Source: Lachnospiraceae bacterium
GTDB taxonomy: Bacteria; Bacillota; Clostridia; Lachnospirales; Lachnospiraceae
NCBI GenBank assembly: GCA_021771695.1
Contig: JAETON010000007.1
Span: 49,967 to 113,966, forward strand
Direction of reading: 5' to 3'
DNA: 64,000 nt
The position numbers were made by a program, and so were the translations under genes. The notes below the pieces were generated by a model. That model worked only from the letters and a program-made list of their open reading frames with translations. It was not told where the DNA came from and did no database searches. Positions 17,583-26,604 of this stretch are shown one piece after another (the first letter of the stretch is position 1; every line of letters starts with the position of its first letter).

Positions 17583-18458
17583 ATGCAGGGAAAAATTATA
17601 AAAGGAATTGCCGGTTTTTATTATGTACAAATTGGTGAAAAACTATATCAGTGTAAAGCAAAGGGAATTTTTCGGAATAAGAAAATAAAACCTTTGGTTG
17701 GCGATAATGTGAAAATTGATGTTCTGGATAAAGAAAATCTAGAAGGGAATATTTCAGAGATTCTTTTAAGAACCAATGAATTGATTCGTCCGGCAGTTTC
17801 TAATGTAGATCAGGCATTGGTCGTTTTTGCAGCAAAAAATCCGAAGCCGAATTATAATTTGTTAGACCGCTTTTTAATGACCATGGAAAAGCAGGAAGTG
17901 CCAGTGATTATTTGTTTTAATAAAATGGATTTGGCGAAAGAAAAAGAACTTGAATTATTAGAGCAAGTATATGAAAATTGCGGACATCAGGTCATGTTTA
18001 TCAGCGTCCGCCAAGAAGAAGGCATTGAAGAAATAAGAGGCTTAATCCGGGGAAAGACCACTGTGCTGGCAGGACCCTCTGGAGTTGGGAAATCCTCTTT
18101 AATGAATCTTTTGCAGCCGGATGCAAATATGGAAACCGGAGACATCAGCGATAAGATAAAAAGAGGGAAACATACGACCAGACATTCGGAGTTGATTTGT
18201 GTGGAACAGGATACTTTTGTGTTGGACACGCCGGGATTTAGTTCTTTGTTTGTAGATATGTTTGAAGAAGATGAAATCAAAGAATATTTTCAAGAATTTT
18301 TTCCGTATGAAGAACAGTGCCGTTTTCAAGGATGCAGTCATACACATGAACCGGACTGCGGTGTGAAGCAGGCATTGGAAGAAGGAAAAATCAGCCGGAT
18401 ACGTTATGATAATTATGTGAATATTTATACAGAATTAAAAGAAAAGAGAAAATGGTAA
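17583..18458 (+). CDS. rsgA: Ribosome small subunit-dependent GTPase A
   Basis: A 291-residue circularly permuted GTPase acting in 30S maturation. Order: N-terminal OB domain (MQGKIIKGIAGFYYV), G4 motif FNKMDL near residue 115, G1 GPSGVGKSSLMN near 163, G3 DTPGFS near 217, and a zinc-binding C-terminus CRFQGCSHTHEPDC near 246. The permuted motif order is the family hallmark. Located right after prkC, as in Bacillus and Clostridia. Confidence 0.95.
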   Translation: MQGKIIKGIAGFYYVQIGEKLYQCKAKGIFRNKKIKPLVGDNVKIDVLDKENLEGNISEILLRTNELIRPAVSNVDQALVVFAAKNPKPNYNLLDRFLMTMEKQEVPVIICFNKMDLAKEKELELLEQVYENCGHQVMFISVRQEEGIEEIRGLIRGKTTVLAGPSGVGKSSLMNLLQPDANMETGDISDKIKRGKHTTRHSELICVEQDTFVLDTPGFSSLFVDMFEEDEIKEYFQEFFPYEEQCRFQGCSHTHEPDCGVKQALEEGKISRIRYDNYVNIYTELKEKRKW

Positions 18459-19093
18459 TGAAAATATTGATTTTAACAGGTGGAGACATGGATACAGGCT
18501 TCGCCTGTTCTTATATAAAAGAATGGCAGCCGGACCGGGTGATTGCGGCGGATCGCGGATTGCTGTATGCAAAGAAATGCAGCATTGTGCCGGATGTGAT
18601 TTTGGGGGATTTTGACAGCTGTGATTCTTCTGTTATGGAAGAATTTACAACAGAGGAGAAGGTTTTATATCCGTGTGAAAAAGATGATACAGATACCGGA
18701 CTTGCTATGCACAGAGCCGTAGAGATGGGAGCAGATGAGATTTTGATGCTTGGGGCAACCGGAACGAGGCTGGATCATGTCATGGGAAATATCGGCCAGT
18801 TGGTTTTTGCCGCAAATCATGGAATAAAAGCCGAGATTGTAGATCCATGTAATCGGATTTCTGTTTTACCTCCAGAGTATAAAATACAGAAAGAAGCACA
18901 GTTTGGCAAATATATTTCCTTGATTCCAATTTATGAGGCGAAAGGGGTTACATTGAAAGGATTCCGTTATCCATTGAATGATGATACTCTGGTTTTTCAT
19001 GAGTCCTGGGGGATCAGCAATGAATTAGAGGATGAAGAAGGCTGGATTTATCATAAACAAGGGACATTGCTCCTGATAGAAAGCAAAGATTGA
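18458..19093 (+). CDS. thiN: Thiamine pyrophosphokinase
   Basis: A 211-residue enzyme transferring pyrophosphate from ATP to thiamine, making the cofactor used by transketolase. ADRGLLYAKK, GDFDS near residue 50, the DDTDTGLAMHRA segment and GATGTRLDHVMGNI are typical. The start is ambiguous: ATG 18452 and ATG 18458 are both possible. I prefer 18458, which forms a TAATG overlap with the rsgA stop and has better spacing from AAAGAG. Confidence 0.92.
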   Translation: MKILILTGGDMDTGFACSYIKEWQPDRVIAADRGLLYAKKCSIVPDVILGDFDSCDSSVMEEFTTEEKVLYPCEKDDTDTGLAMHRAVEMGADEILMLGATGTRLDHVMGNIGQLVFAANHGIKAEIVDPCNRISVLPPEYKIQKEAQFGKYISLIPIYEAKGVTLKGFRYPLNDDTLVFHESWGISNELEDEEGWIYHKQGTLLLIESKD

Positions 19094-19104
19094 GGTGTTT
19101 ACAA

Positions 19105-19614
19105 ATGAAAGAAAAGGCAAAGAATAAGAAGGAAAGAAATGTGAAAGGCATATTGGAAAAGATATTATGGGCATGTTTGATTGTCATGTTTATTATTTCA
19201 TTTCTAGGAATGTTTGTTGGAAAGTATATGGAAGGACCGGCATATTATAAAATTTGTGCAGAGATGACGGCGTTTTCTGTAGTTATCATCAGTTTGGAAA
19301 GATTTTATTTTGGAAAAGAAATGGGAAGGGATATGCCGGAGGTATTTAATTTAGGGTACTGGCTGATTGCAGTATGGTCAGCTATACTTTTGGCACAGTA
19401 TTTTGGGGTTCATCTTTTATCTTTTCTTATGAAGGATGACAGCAGGGTATTTTGGGTGACAGTTCCAGCAGTCAGCATGTTATGGGAGACACGCTATATT
19501 TTTGGTGATAACCTGGACTGGGATCCGGCAGATAAACATGGCTGGAAAGAAGGAAGAATGAACTATTCCCCAAAAAGCAATAAGAAAAATAAAACAAAAA
19601 AGGCTGGTAAGTAA
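19105..19614 (+). CDS. Small integral membrane protein, unknown
   Basis: A 169-residue protein with a very basic N-terminus (KEKAKNKKERNVKG), about four hydrophobic segments (near residues 15-36, 50-66, 83-105 and 117-130), and a Lys-rich C-terminus ending SNKKNKTKKAGK. This predicts a membrane protein with both ends inside. ATG 19105 follows TGAGGTG with good spacing; an in-frame upstream start at 19090 overlaps thiN. It sits between thiN and a gamma carbonic anhydrase gene and is part of the operon. No family recognised. Confidence 0.8.
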   Translation: MKEKAKNKKERNVKGILEKILWACLIVMFIISFLGMFVGKYMEGPAYYKICAEMTAFSVVIISLERFYFGKEMGRDMPEVFNLGYWLIAVWSAILLAQYFGVHLLSFLMKDDSRVFWVTVPAVSMLWETRYIFGDNLDWDPADKHGWKEGRMNYSPKSNKKNKTKKAGK

Positions 19615-20120
19615 TGAATTATAAACGTGTAAAAATTTCAGAAACGGCTTATGTTGCCAGAGAGACGATGATGATAGGTGATATTTCTATTGGAGATGAA
19701 ACCACAGTTCTTTTTTATACGGTAATGCGTGCAGAAGGGGACGAATCAATTTGTATTGGCAGACAAAGCAATATTCAGGAGAATTGTACCATTCACGTAG
19801 ATGAAGGCAACAGTGTATGCATTGGAGATGGAGTTACCATTGGGCATAATTGTGTTATTCACGGATGTGAAATTGGAGATGGAACGATGATCGGCATGGG
19901 TTCCACTATTATGAATGGTGCAAAAATTGGAAAAGGATGTTTGATTGGAGCAGGGAGTCTTGTGACGCAGAATGTAGAAATTCCGGATGGAATGCTTGTG
20001 ATGGGAAGTCCGGCGAAGATCAAAAGACCTTTGACAGAAGAAGAAAAGAAATATGTTGCAGATAGTATTCCGGAATATATGGAAGTTGGTGCCATGTTAA
20101 AAGAAGATGGTATTTTATAG
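19614..20120 (+). CDS. Gamma carbonic anhydrase family protein
   Basis: A 168-residue left-handed beta-helix protein. Hexapeptide repeats fill residues 20-140. The candidate zinc-ligand histidines are in CTIHVD near residue 62 and GHNCVIHGC near 80. Members are trimers with interfacial metal sites; some hydrate CO2, others are inactive. The start overlaps the preceding stop (TAATG), so it ends the operon. Activity cannot be decided from sequence. Confidence 0.88.
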   Translation: MNYKRVKISETAYVARETMMIGDISIGDETTVLFYTVMRAEGDESICIGRQSNIQENCTIHVDEGNSVCIGDGVTIGHNCVIHGCEIGDGTMIGMGSTIMNGAKIGKGCLIGAGSLVTQNVEIPDGMLVMGSPAKIKRPLTEEEKKYVADSIPEYMEVGAMLKEDGIL

Positions 20121-20127
20121 GTTAAAG

Positions 20128-20158
20128 ACAGAGAAGTCCAAATGGGCTTCTCTGTTTG
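20128..20158 (+). terminator. Terminator of the priA-to-carbonic-anhydrase operon
   Basis: Stem ACAGAGAAGTCC / GGGCTTCTCTGT with a four-base loop, followed by TTTGCATTT. Confidence 0.75.
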
Positions 20159-20284
20159 CATTTCAAAGGGAAGTATGCTACCATTTTTATGATAGTAGCG
20201 GCAGTCTTTCTCAAGGTGCTTATTTGAAAATAAATGAAATTATGATAACATTAATCTCAGAAGATAATATCAGGAGGAGAAAAC

Positions 20285-20578
20285 ATGGCAAACCATATTG
20301 ATGATGCAACAATTGAATATGTTGGAATCCTTGCGAAGCTGGAGTTATCCGGTGAAGAAAAGGAACAGGCAAAGAGAGACATGGAAAGTATGCTTGATTA
20401 TGTAGATAAGTTAAATGAGCTGGATACCAGCCAGGCAGAACCGATGTCACATGTATTTCCGATACACAATGTATTTCGTGAAGATGTGGTGAAAAACGGG
20501 GATGGAAGCAAAGAGTGTTTAGCAAATGCACCAGAAGAACAAGATCATTCTTTTGTTGTGCCAAAAACCATTGTATAG
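20285..20578 (+). CDS. gatC: Asp-tRNA(Asn)/Glu-tRNA(Gln) amidotransferase subunit C
   Basis: A 97-residue subunit that bridges GatA and GatB. It shows the family pattern: HIDDATIEYVGILAKLELSG near the start, MLDYVDKLNELDTS, and MSHVFP...NVFREDVV. AGGAGGAG precedes the ATG. First gene of gatCAB, needed where the organism charges Gln or Asn tRNA indirectly. The 124-bp upstream gap carries a possible promoter (TTGAAA at 20224, TAACAT at 20246), weakly supported. Confidence 0.93.
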   Translation: MANHIDDATIEYVGILAKLELSGEEKEQAKRDMESMLDYVDKLNELDTSQAEPMSHVFPIHNVFREDVVKNGDGSKECLANAPEEQDHSFVVPKTIV

Positions 20579-20588
20579 GAGGCAGAAA

Positions 20589-22061
20589 ATGAGTATTTTA
20601 GATTTAACTGCCGTTGAATTAGGCAAAAAGATAAAAGAAAAAGAAATTACCGTTGTAGAAGCAGCGAAAGCTGCATTGGAACAAATCAAGGCACTGGATG
20701 GGGATATTCATGGATATGTTTCTTATGATGAAGAAAGTGCATTAAAAAGAGCTGAAGAAGTACAAAAAGGAATGGATGATGGCACTTATACAGGACCTTT
20801 GGCTGGGGTTCCGATGGCTGTCAAAGATAATATTTGTACCAAAGGGTATAAGACAACCTGCAGTTCTAAGATTTTAGAAAATTTTGTTCCAACATACTCT
20901 GCGCAGGCAGTAGAGAACTTAATAAAAGAGGGTGTGGTCTTTCTTGGAAAAACAAACATGGACGAATTTGCTATGGGAAGTACCACAGAGACATCTGCGT
21001 TTGGTGTCACAAGAAATCCATGGGATTTAGAAAAAGTACCGGGAGGTTCTTCTGGAGGTTCTGCAGCAGCAGTTGCAGCAAATGAATGTTTTATGGCACT
21101 TGGATCGGATACCGGAGGTTCTATCCGCCAGCCGTCATCTTACTGCGGTGTGACAGGAATGAAGCCGACTTATGGAACCGTATCCCGTTATGGACTGATT
21201 GCCTATGGTTCTTCTTTGGATCAGATTGGACCAATTGCGAAAGATGTTACCGACTGTGCTGCATTGCTGGAAGTTATTGCTTCCCATGATCCAAAAGATT
21301 CCACATCGGTAGAATTAGAAGATTATCATTTTACAGATGCTTTGGTAGATGATGTAAATGGTATGAAGATTGGAATTCCAAAAGACTATTTTGGAGAAGG
21401 ATTAGATGCCGAAGTAAAAGAAGCAGTTTTGGCAGCAGCAAAGAAATTAGAGGAAAAAGGTGCCATTGTAGAAGAATTTGATCTTGGATTGGTAGAATAT
21501 GCAATTCCGGCATATTATGTCATTGCATCTGCGGAAGCAAGTTCTAATCTGTCTCGTTTTGATGGTGTAAAATACGGCTATCGTGCCAAAGAATATGAAG
21601 GTCTTCATAATATGTACAAAAAGACACGTTCTGAGGGATTTGGTGCAGAGGTAAAACGTCGTATTATGTTAGGTTCTTTTGTATTAAGTTCCGGATATTA
21701 TGATGCATATTATTTGAAGGCACTGCGAACCAAAGCATTGATTAAACAGGAATTTGACAAAGCATTTGCAAAATATGATGTGATTTTAGGCCCTGCTGCA
21801 CCGACAACAGCTCCAAAATTGGGAGATAGTTTAAGTGATCCAATCAAGATGTATTTAAGTGATATTTATACAATTTCCGTAAATTTGTCAGGACTGCCGG
21901 GAATGTCTCTTCCGTGTGGAAAAGACAGCAATGGTATGCCGATAGGTCTTCAGATCATTGGAGATTGTTTCAAAGAAAAAAATGTTATCCGTGCAGCTTA
22001 TGCATTTGAACAGACAAGAACATATGAGGCTCCGGAAATTGCAAAGGGGGGTGCCAGATAA
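20589..22061 (+). CDS. gatA: Asp-tRNA(Asn)/Glu-tRNA(Gln) amidotransferase subunit A
   Basis: A 490-residue amidase-signature enzyme releasing ammonia from glutamine. The Ser-cisSer-Lys triad regions are visible: VKDNICTKG (Lys near residue 79), GGSSGGSAAAVAA, and SDTGGSIRQPSS. ATG 20589, preceded by AGGAGGCAG, is 10 bases after gatC; an in-frame upstream start at 20526 overlaps gatC and lacks support. Confidence 0.96.
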   Translation: MSILDLTAVELGKKIKEKEITVVEAAKAALEQIKALDGDIHGYVSYDEESALKRAEEVQKGMDDGTYTGPLAGVPMAVKDNICTKGYKTTCSSKILENFVPTYSAQAVENLIKEGVVFLGKTNMDEFAMGSTTETSAFGVTRNPWDLEKVPGGSSGGSAAAVAANECFMALGSDTGGSIRQPSSYCGVTGMKPTYGTVSRYGLIAYGSSLDQIGPIAKDVTDCAALLEVIASHDPKDSTSVELEDYHFTDALVDDVNGMKIGIPKDYFGEGLDAEVKEAVLAAAKKLEEKGAIVEEFDLGLVEYAIPAYYVIASAEASSNLSRFDGVKYGYRAKEYEGLHNMYKKTRSEGFGAEVKRRIMLGSFVLSSGYYDAYYLKALRTKALIKQEFDKAFAKYDVILGPAAPTTAPKLGDSLSDPIKMYLSDIYTISVNLSGLPGMSLPCGKDSNGMPIGLQIIGDCFKEKNVIRAAYAFEQTRTYEAPEIAKGGAR

Positions 22062-23500
22062 TGAGCAAACAATATGAGGCTGTCATTGGACTGGAAGTCC
22101 ATGTAGAATTGGCGACAAAAACAAAGATTTTCTGCGGATGCAGCACCGAATTTGGTGGTGCACCGAATACTCATACATGTCCGGTATGTACCGGAATGCC
22201 AGGTTCTCTGCCCGTGCTGAATAAGCAGGTGGTAGAATATGCAGCTGCGGTAGGTTTGGCAACCAATTGCGAGATTACACAGAATTGTAAATTTGACCGA
22301 AAGAATTACTTTTATCCGGATAACCCTCAGAATTATCAGATATCTCAGTTGTATCTGCCAATCTGCCGGAATGGAAAAGTAGAAATTGAGGTGGAGGGAC
22401 AGAAAAAAGATGTCCGCATCCATGAAATTCATATGGAAGAGGATGCAGGAAAGTTGGTTCATGATCCTTGGACTGGAGATTCGCTGGTAGATTTTAACCG
22501 TTCCGGTGTTCCTCTGATTGAGATTGTATCGGAACCGGATATGCGTTCTGCAGAAGAAGTTATTGCTTATTTGGAAAAACTTCGTTTGATTATTCAGTAT
22601 CTTGGAGCATCAGACTGTAAATTGCAGGAAGGTTCCATGAGAGCTGATGTAAATTTATCTGTCCGTGAAGCAGGGGCAGATAAATTTGGAACACGTACTG
22701 AAATGAAAAACTTGAACTCCTTTAAAGCAATCAGCAGAGCAATTGAGGGAGAAATGAACCGCCAGATTGACTTAATTGAAGCGGGAGAGCAGGTAGTTCA
22801 GGAAACACGCCGATGGGATGATACCAAAGGAGCATCTTATGCAATGCGTTCCAAAGAAGATGCTCAGGATTATCGTTATTTTCCTGATCCGGATTTAGTA
22901 CCGGTAGAAATCAGTGATGAGTGGATCGCGAAGATTAAAGAAGCACAGCCGGAATTTCGAGATGAAAAGAAAGTCCGTTATAAAGAAGAGTATGATCTCC
23001 CAGATTATGATATTGATATTATTACAGGTTCCAAACATCTGGCAGACTTGTTTGAAGCAACCATCGCCTTGGGAACAGAGCCGAAAGAGGTATCCAATTG
23101 GCTGATGGGTGAAACCATGCGTCTTGTCAATGAATCCAATATGGACATTGATGATGTATCCTTTACACCAGAACATTTGGCAAAATTAATTGAAATGATT
23201 GCAAAAAGTGAAATCAACCGCAAAGTCGGCAAAGAAGTTTTTGAAAAGATTTTCAAAGAAGATGTAGATCCGGCTGCTTATGTGGAAGAGTATGGCTTGA
23301 AATCTATGAATGATGAGGGAGCACTTCGTAAAACGATAGAAGAAATTGTTGAAAATAATCCAAAATCTGTAGAAGATTATAAGGCAGGAAAGAAAAAAGC
23401 CATTGGATTCTTAGTTGGACAAACAATGAAAGCAACACAAGGGAAAGCGGATCCTGGTATTGTAAATAAGATTTTAAATGAAATATTAGCACAGATTTAA
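22061..23500 (+). CDS. gatB: Asp-tRNA(Asn)/Glu-tRNA(Gln) amidotransferase subunit B
   Basis: A 479-residue subunit that activates the mischarged tRNA carboxylate with ATP and docks the tRNA. GLEVHVEL near the start, CPVCTGMPGSLPVLN, DRKNYFYPDNPQNYQISQ and GSMRADVNLS are canonical; the C-terminal YqeY-like tail domain is complete. Its ATG overlaps the gatA stop (TAATG). Confidence 0.96.
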   Translation: MSKQYEAVIGLEVHVELATKTKIFCGCSTEFGGAPNTHTCPVCTGMPGSLPVLNKQVVEYAAAVGLATNCEITQNCKFDRKNYFYPDNPQNYQISQLYLPICRNGKVEIEVEGQKKDVRIHEIHMEEDAGKLVHDPWTGDSLVDFNRSGVPLIEIVSEPDMRSAEEVIAYLEKLRLIIQYLGASDCKLQEGSMRADVNLSVREAGADKFGTRTEMKNLNSFKAISRAIEGEMNRQIDLIEAGEQVVQETRRWDDTKGASYAMRSKEDAQDYRYFPDPDLVPVEISDEWIAKIKEAQPEFRDEKKVRYKEEYDLPDYDIDIITGSKHLADLFEATIALGTEPKEVSNWLMGETMRLVNESNMDIDDVSFTPEHLAKLIEMIAKSEINRKVGKEVFEKIFKEDVDPAAYVEEYGLKSMNDEGALRKTIEEIVENNPKSVEDYKAGKKKAIGFLVGQTMKATQGKADPGIVNKILNEILAQI

Positions 23501-23528
23501 ATGATGGAAAAGAGGTAAATCAGATACT

Positions 23529-24326
23529 ATGAAAAAGTATAAGGGAGTCGTATTTTTTGATTATGATGGAACAACGGTTGATGAAGTAGATCGAATCAAA
23601 ACGGCAACGCCAAAGACAGTAGAGTCTTTACAGAAATTGAAAGAAAATGGTTATTTGGCGATGTTATGTTCCGGACGTACCAAACGTTTTTTGGAAGATG
23701 ACATTGAGAAATTTGAAGGGGCAATTACCTGTAATGGAAGTTATACAGAAGTAGCAGGAGAAGTGATTCGAGATATTTATATTCCAGATGAACTGCTGTT
23801 TAAAGTAATTGATGAATATTTTCCAAGAGATACGATTATTCAGATGGATACACAAGATGTTACCTATTATCTTCATAATGATGCTGAATTTTTTGCTTAT
23901 TTCTGCCGGTTGTTTAACTTGCCGGATCACTGGTATGCACCATGGAAATTCCGTAAAGCAGAACATCATATTACAAAACTGGTAATGAATTATAAAACAC
24001 CGGATGTCTTTGAGGATTTCAAGAAAGAATTTGTGAATGATTTTGAATGTGCCAAACATGTGAGAGAGAATTTCTTTGATATTACATTAAAAGGTGTAAC
24101 CAAAGGTGATGCAGTCACCGAACTAATTGAAAAGCTTGGAATTGATAAAAAAGATACTTATGCATTTGGTGATGCTGATAATGATGTTGAAATGATGAAA
24201 GCCGTTGGTACAGGAATTGCTATGGGACGCCATAGTGATGCAGTAGGAGAAGCGGCATCTATGGTCACGGATACGGTAAAAGAAGAAGGAATAACAAACG
24301 CATTAAAGAAATTAGGATTAATTTAA
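23529..24326 (+). CDS. HAD-superfamily (Cof-type) phosphatase, copy 1
   Basis: A 265-residue HAD hydrolase. Motif I FFDYDGTTVDE (nucleophile Asp near residue 10), motif II CSGRTKRF, the Lys region and motif III GDADNDVEMM near residue 216 are intact. The intervening cap matches Cof-type (IIB) enzymes that dephosphorylate sugar phosphates or cofactors. Start ATG 23529 (MKKYKGVVFF). It is followed at 17 bases by a close paralogue, indicating tandem duplication. The substrate is unknown. Confidence 0.88.
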   Translation: MKKYKGVVFFDYDGTTVDEVDRIKTATPKTVESLQKLKENGYLAMLCSGRTKRFLEDDIEKFEGAITCNGSYTEVAGEVIRDIYIPDELLFKVIDEYFPRDTIIQMDTQDVTYYLHNDAEFFAYFCRLFNLPDHWYAPWKFRKAEHHITKLVMNYKTPDVFEDFKKEFVNDFECAKHVRENFFDITLKGVTKGDAVTELIEKLGIDKKDTYAFGDADNDVEMMKAVGTGIAMGRHSDAVGEAASMVTDTVKEEGITNALKKLGLI

Positions 24327-24342
24327 TTTTTTTGAAACGAAA

Positions 24343-25158
24343 GTGAAAAAGTATATGGAAGAATATAAAGGTGTGGTATTTTTTGATTATGATGGGACGA
24401 CCATTGATGAAGCAGAAAATATTATGGCAGCAACGCCAAAGACAGTAGAATCTTTGCAGAAATTAAAAGAAAATGGATATTTGACGATGCTTTGTTCTGG
24501 ACGAAGCAAGCGGTTTTTGGAAGCTGATTCAGATAAATTCCAAGGAGTTATCACCTGTAATGGAAGCTACGGCGAAGCGGCAGGAGAAATCCTTCGTGAT
24601 ATCCATATTTCAGAGGACATTGTACAACATGTTATCGATAAATATTTTCAAAGAGATATTACGATTCATTTGGAGACACAGAACGTAACCTACTATATGT
24701 ATAATGATTTAGAGTTTTATCAATATTTTCGGAAACGGTTAGGATTTCCAGATGCGTGGTTTGCACCATGGGAATTGCGGAAAGAGGAAGAACATATTAC
24801 AAAGATTGTGATACATTATAAGACCTCAGACATTTTGGACGATTTTAAAAAGGATTATGCAGGCCAATTGGAATGTGTGAAGCCATTTGAAAATGAAAAT
24901 TTGTTTGATGTCACGCTGCGCGGCGTTACAAAGGGAGATGCGATTACGGAATTGCTAGAAAGATTTCACATTGACCGTAAAGACAGCTATGCTTTTGGGG
25001 ATTCTAATAATGATGTAGAGATGCTAAAGACAGTCGGTACAGGAATTGTTATGGGAAAACATAGTGAATCGGCGGGGAAAGCAGCTTCCATGATTACAGG
25101 AACCGTGAAAGAAGAAGGAATTACACAGGCATTAGAAAGATTAGGATTGATTTCATGA
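24343..25158 (+). CDS. HAD-superfamily (Cof-type) phosphatase, copy 2
   Basis: A 271-residue paralogue of the preceding gene with the same order of motifs (FFDYDGTTIDE, CSGRSKRF, GDSNNDVEML). Divergence is highest in the cap domain (residues 85-150), which sets substrate choice, so the pair may have separated functionally. The GTG at 24343 aligns with the MKKY start of copy 1 but has a weak ribosome binding site; ATG 24355 is the alternative. The stop overlaps the next ATG (ATGA). Confidence 0.85.
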   Translation: MKKYMEEYKGVVFFDYDGTTIDEAENIMAATPKTVESLQKLKENGYLTMLCSGRSKRFLEADSDKFQGVITCNGSYGEAAGEILRDIHISEDIVQHVIDKYFQRDITIHLETQNVTYYMYNDLEFYQYFRKRLGFPDAWFAPWELRKEEEHITKIVIHYKTSDILDDFKKDYAGQLECVKPFENENLFDVTLRGVTKGDAITELLERFHIDRKDSYAFGDSNNDVEMLKTVGTGIVMGKHSESAGKAASMITGTVKEEGITQALERLGLIS

Positions 25159-25859
25159 ATCATATAATATTTGATGTAGATGATACACTGTATAATTTAA
25201 TGGAACCATTTCAGAGAGCACATGAGGAGTTGTTTGTCAAAAAAGCGGATGTGGATTGTGAGGAACTATTTAAGACTTCTAGAATTTACAGCGATGAAGC
25301 TTTTTATATGGTGAGGGATGGGAAACTGCCCAAAGAAGAGGAGTTTGTATATCGTATCATAAAGACTTATGAAGACGCAGGCGTAATCGTAGATCAAGAG
25401 GCTGCACATCATTTTGAAGAGCGATATCGTTACTATCAAAAACACATTCATGTACCAGAAGGCATTCAAGAAATTTTAAATGTTTGTAATAAAAACCATG
25501 TGGTAACAGGCGTGCTTACCAATGGAACTGCTCAAAATCAGGGAAGGAAAATCCGTGTTTTAGATTTGGGAAAATGGTTTGCAGAAGAGACTATGTTTAT
25601 TTCGGATGTGATTGGTTATACAAAACCGAATCCAAAGGCATTCTTCGCTGTGCAGGAAAAGATGAATTTGAATCCAGAAGAGATCTGGTTTGTCGGTGAT
25701 ACTTTTGAGGTGGATGTTGTAGGAGCGAAAAAAGCCGGATGGCATGTTATTTGGTTTAATCACCGCCGCCGCCCGATGCCGGAGACTGATATTGTGCCGG
25801 ATATTGAAGTAAATACGGTAGATGAATTGTATCAGGAAATAAAAAAAGTGATTGGTTAA
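25155..25859 (+). CDS. HAD-superfamily hydrolase, subfamily IA
   Basis: A 234-residue HAD enzyme of the alpha-helical-cap type: IIFDVDDTLYNL (Asp nucleophile and Asp acid/base near residues 7 and 9), TNGTAQNQ as motif II, and GDTFEVDVVGAKKAG as motif III. The pattern resembles YjjG/pyrimidine 5'-nucleotidases and phosphoglycolate phosphatases; the substrate is not determinable. A 4-bp overlap with the upstream HAD gene makes a three-phosphatase operon. Confidence 0.87.
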   Translation: MNHIIFDVDDTLYNLMEPFQRAHEELFVKKADVDCEELFKTSRIYSDEAFYMVRDGKLPKEEEFVYRIIKTYEDAGVIVDQEAAHHFEERYRYYQKHIHVPEGIQEILNVCNKNHVVTGVLTNGTAQNQGRKIRVLDLGKWFAEETMFISDVIGYTKPNPKAFFAVQEKMNLNPEEIWFVGDTFEVDVVGAKKAGWHVIWFNHRRRPMPETDIVPDIEVNTVDELYQEIKKVIG

Positions 25860-25863
25860 TAAA

Positions 25864-25900
25864 AAGGGTTTGCAGAAAATTTTTCTGCGGACTTTTTTTA
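25864..25900 (+). terminator. Terminator after HAD operon
   Basis: Stem GGTTTGCAGAAAA / TTTTCTGCGGAC with G-T pairs, followed by seven T. Confidence 0.8.
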
Positions 25901-25973
25901 TATAATTTAACAGAATCATTGTATAGATTTTGCAATCATACGATATCATAAATGTCAAAGGAGAGTAATAATA

Positions 25974-26492
25974 ATGAATACAATGATTCAGTTTGATATA
26001 CGGACATCTATGAAAATTCAGAAATATAAAAAACCATTGCTAACGAAAATTTTATTATTCATTACCAAATCTGCCAATGGCGGTTGTATATGGATTATGA
26101 TTGCTGCATGTATGATAGGGGTGCGGCAATGGAGGAATTCTGGAATTCTTTTCGGAGAAGTGCTTGCAATTACTGCTTTTATCAATAATTTAATTATTAA
26201 GTCCTTAGTTATGCGAAAACGGCCGTGTGATTTATTCCAAAATATTCCGCTTTTAATCAAACGGCCTGTAGGTTCATCCTTTCCATCAGGACATACGGCA
26301 GTTTCCTTTGCTTGTGCTCTAACATTGTGTACGATAAATATTCCGGCAGGGATTGCCGCCTTCATATGGGCAGCTTTGATTGGATTTACGAGGATTTACT
26401 TTTTTGTACATTTTCCAACAGATGTATTTTTTGGGATTATGTCAGGAGTATTAATTTCCAGCGTAAGTATTTTTGCTTTATCAATCATGTAG
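25974..26492 (+). CDS. PAP2-family membrane phosphatase
   Basis: A 172-residue polytopic protein with all three PAP2 phosphatase motifs: KSLVMRKRP, the PSGHTAVSFA core, and TRIYFFVHFPTDVFFG with catalytic His and Asp. Four to five membrane segments. Family members dephosphorylate phosphatidate or undecaprenyl pyrophosphate, so a role in carrier-lipid recycling for wall or capsule export is plausible but unproven. AAAGGAGAG precedes ATG 25974. Confidence 0.88.
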   Translation: MNTMIQFDIRTSMKIQKYKKPLLTKILLFITKSANGGCIWIMIAACMIGVRQWRNSGILFGEVLAITAFINNLIIKSLVMRKRPCDLFQNIPLLIKRPVGSSFPSGHTAVSFACALTLCTINIPAGIAAFIWAALIGFTRIYFFVHFPTDVFFGIMSGVLISSVSIFALSIM

Positions 26493-26534
26493 AAGTCTTT
26501 TTCACTTGAATAATTATAAAAAATATAATAAACT

Positions 26535-26576
26535 AATCATATAATTACTAATTGTAAGATTAGTAATTATATGATT
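26535..26576. repeat. Perfect 18-bp inverted repeat upstream of ATPase gene
   Basis: AATCATATAATTACTAAT at 26535-26552, a six-base loop, then its exact complement at 26559-26576. No T run follows, so it is a weak terminator candidate. The TTACTAAT/ATTAGTAA core matches the dyad at 3961-3988. It lies 29 bases before the ATPase start, so it could be an operator or an RNA hairpin. Confidence 0.8.
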
Positions 26577-26604
26577 TGGAATTTGGATTAAGTGAGGAAT
26601 GCAG

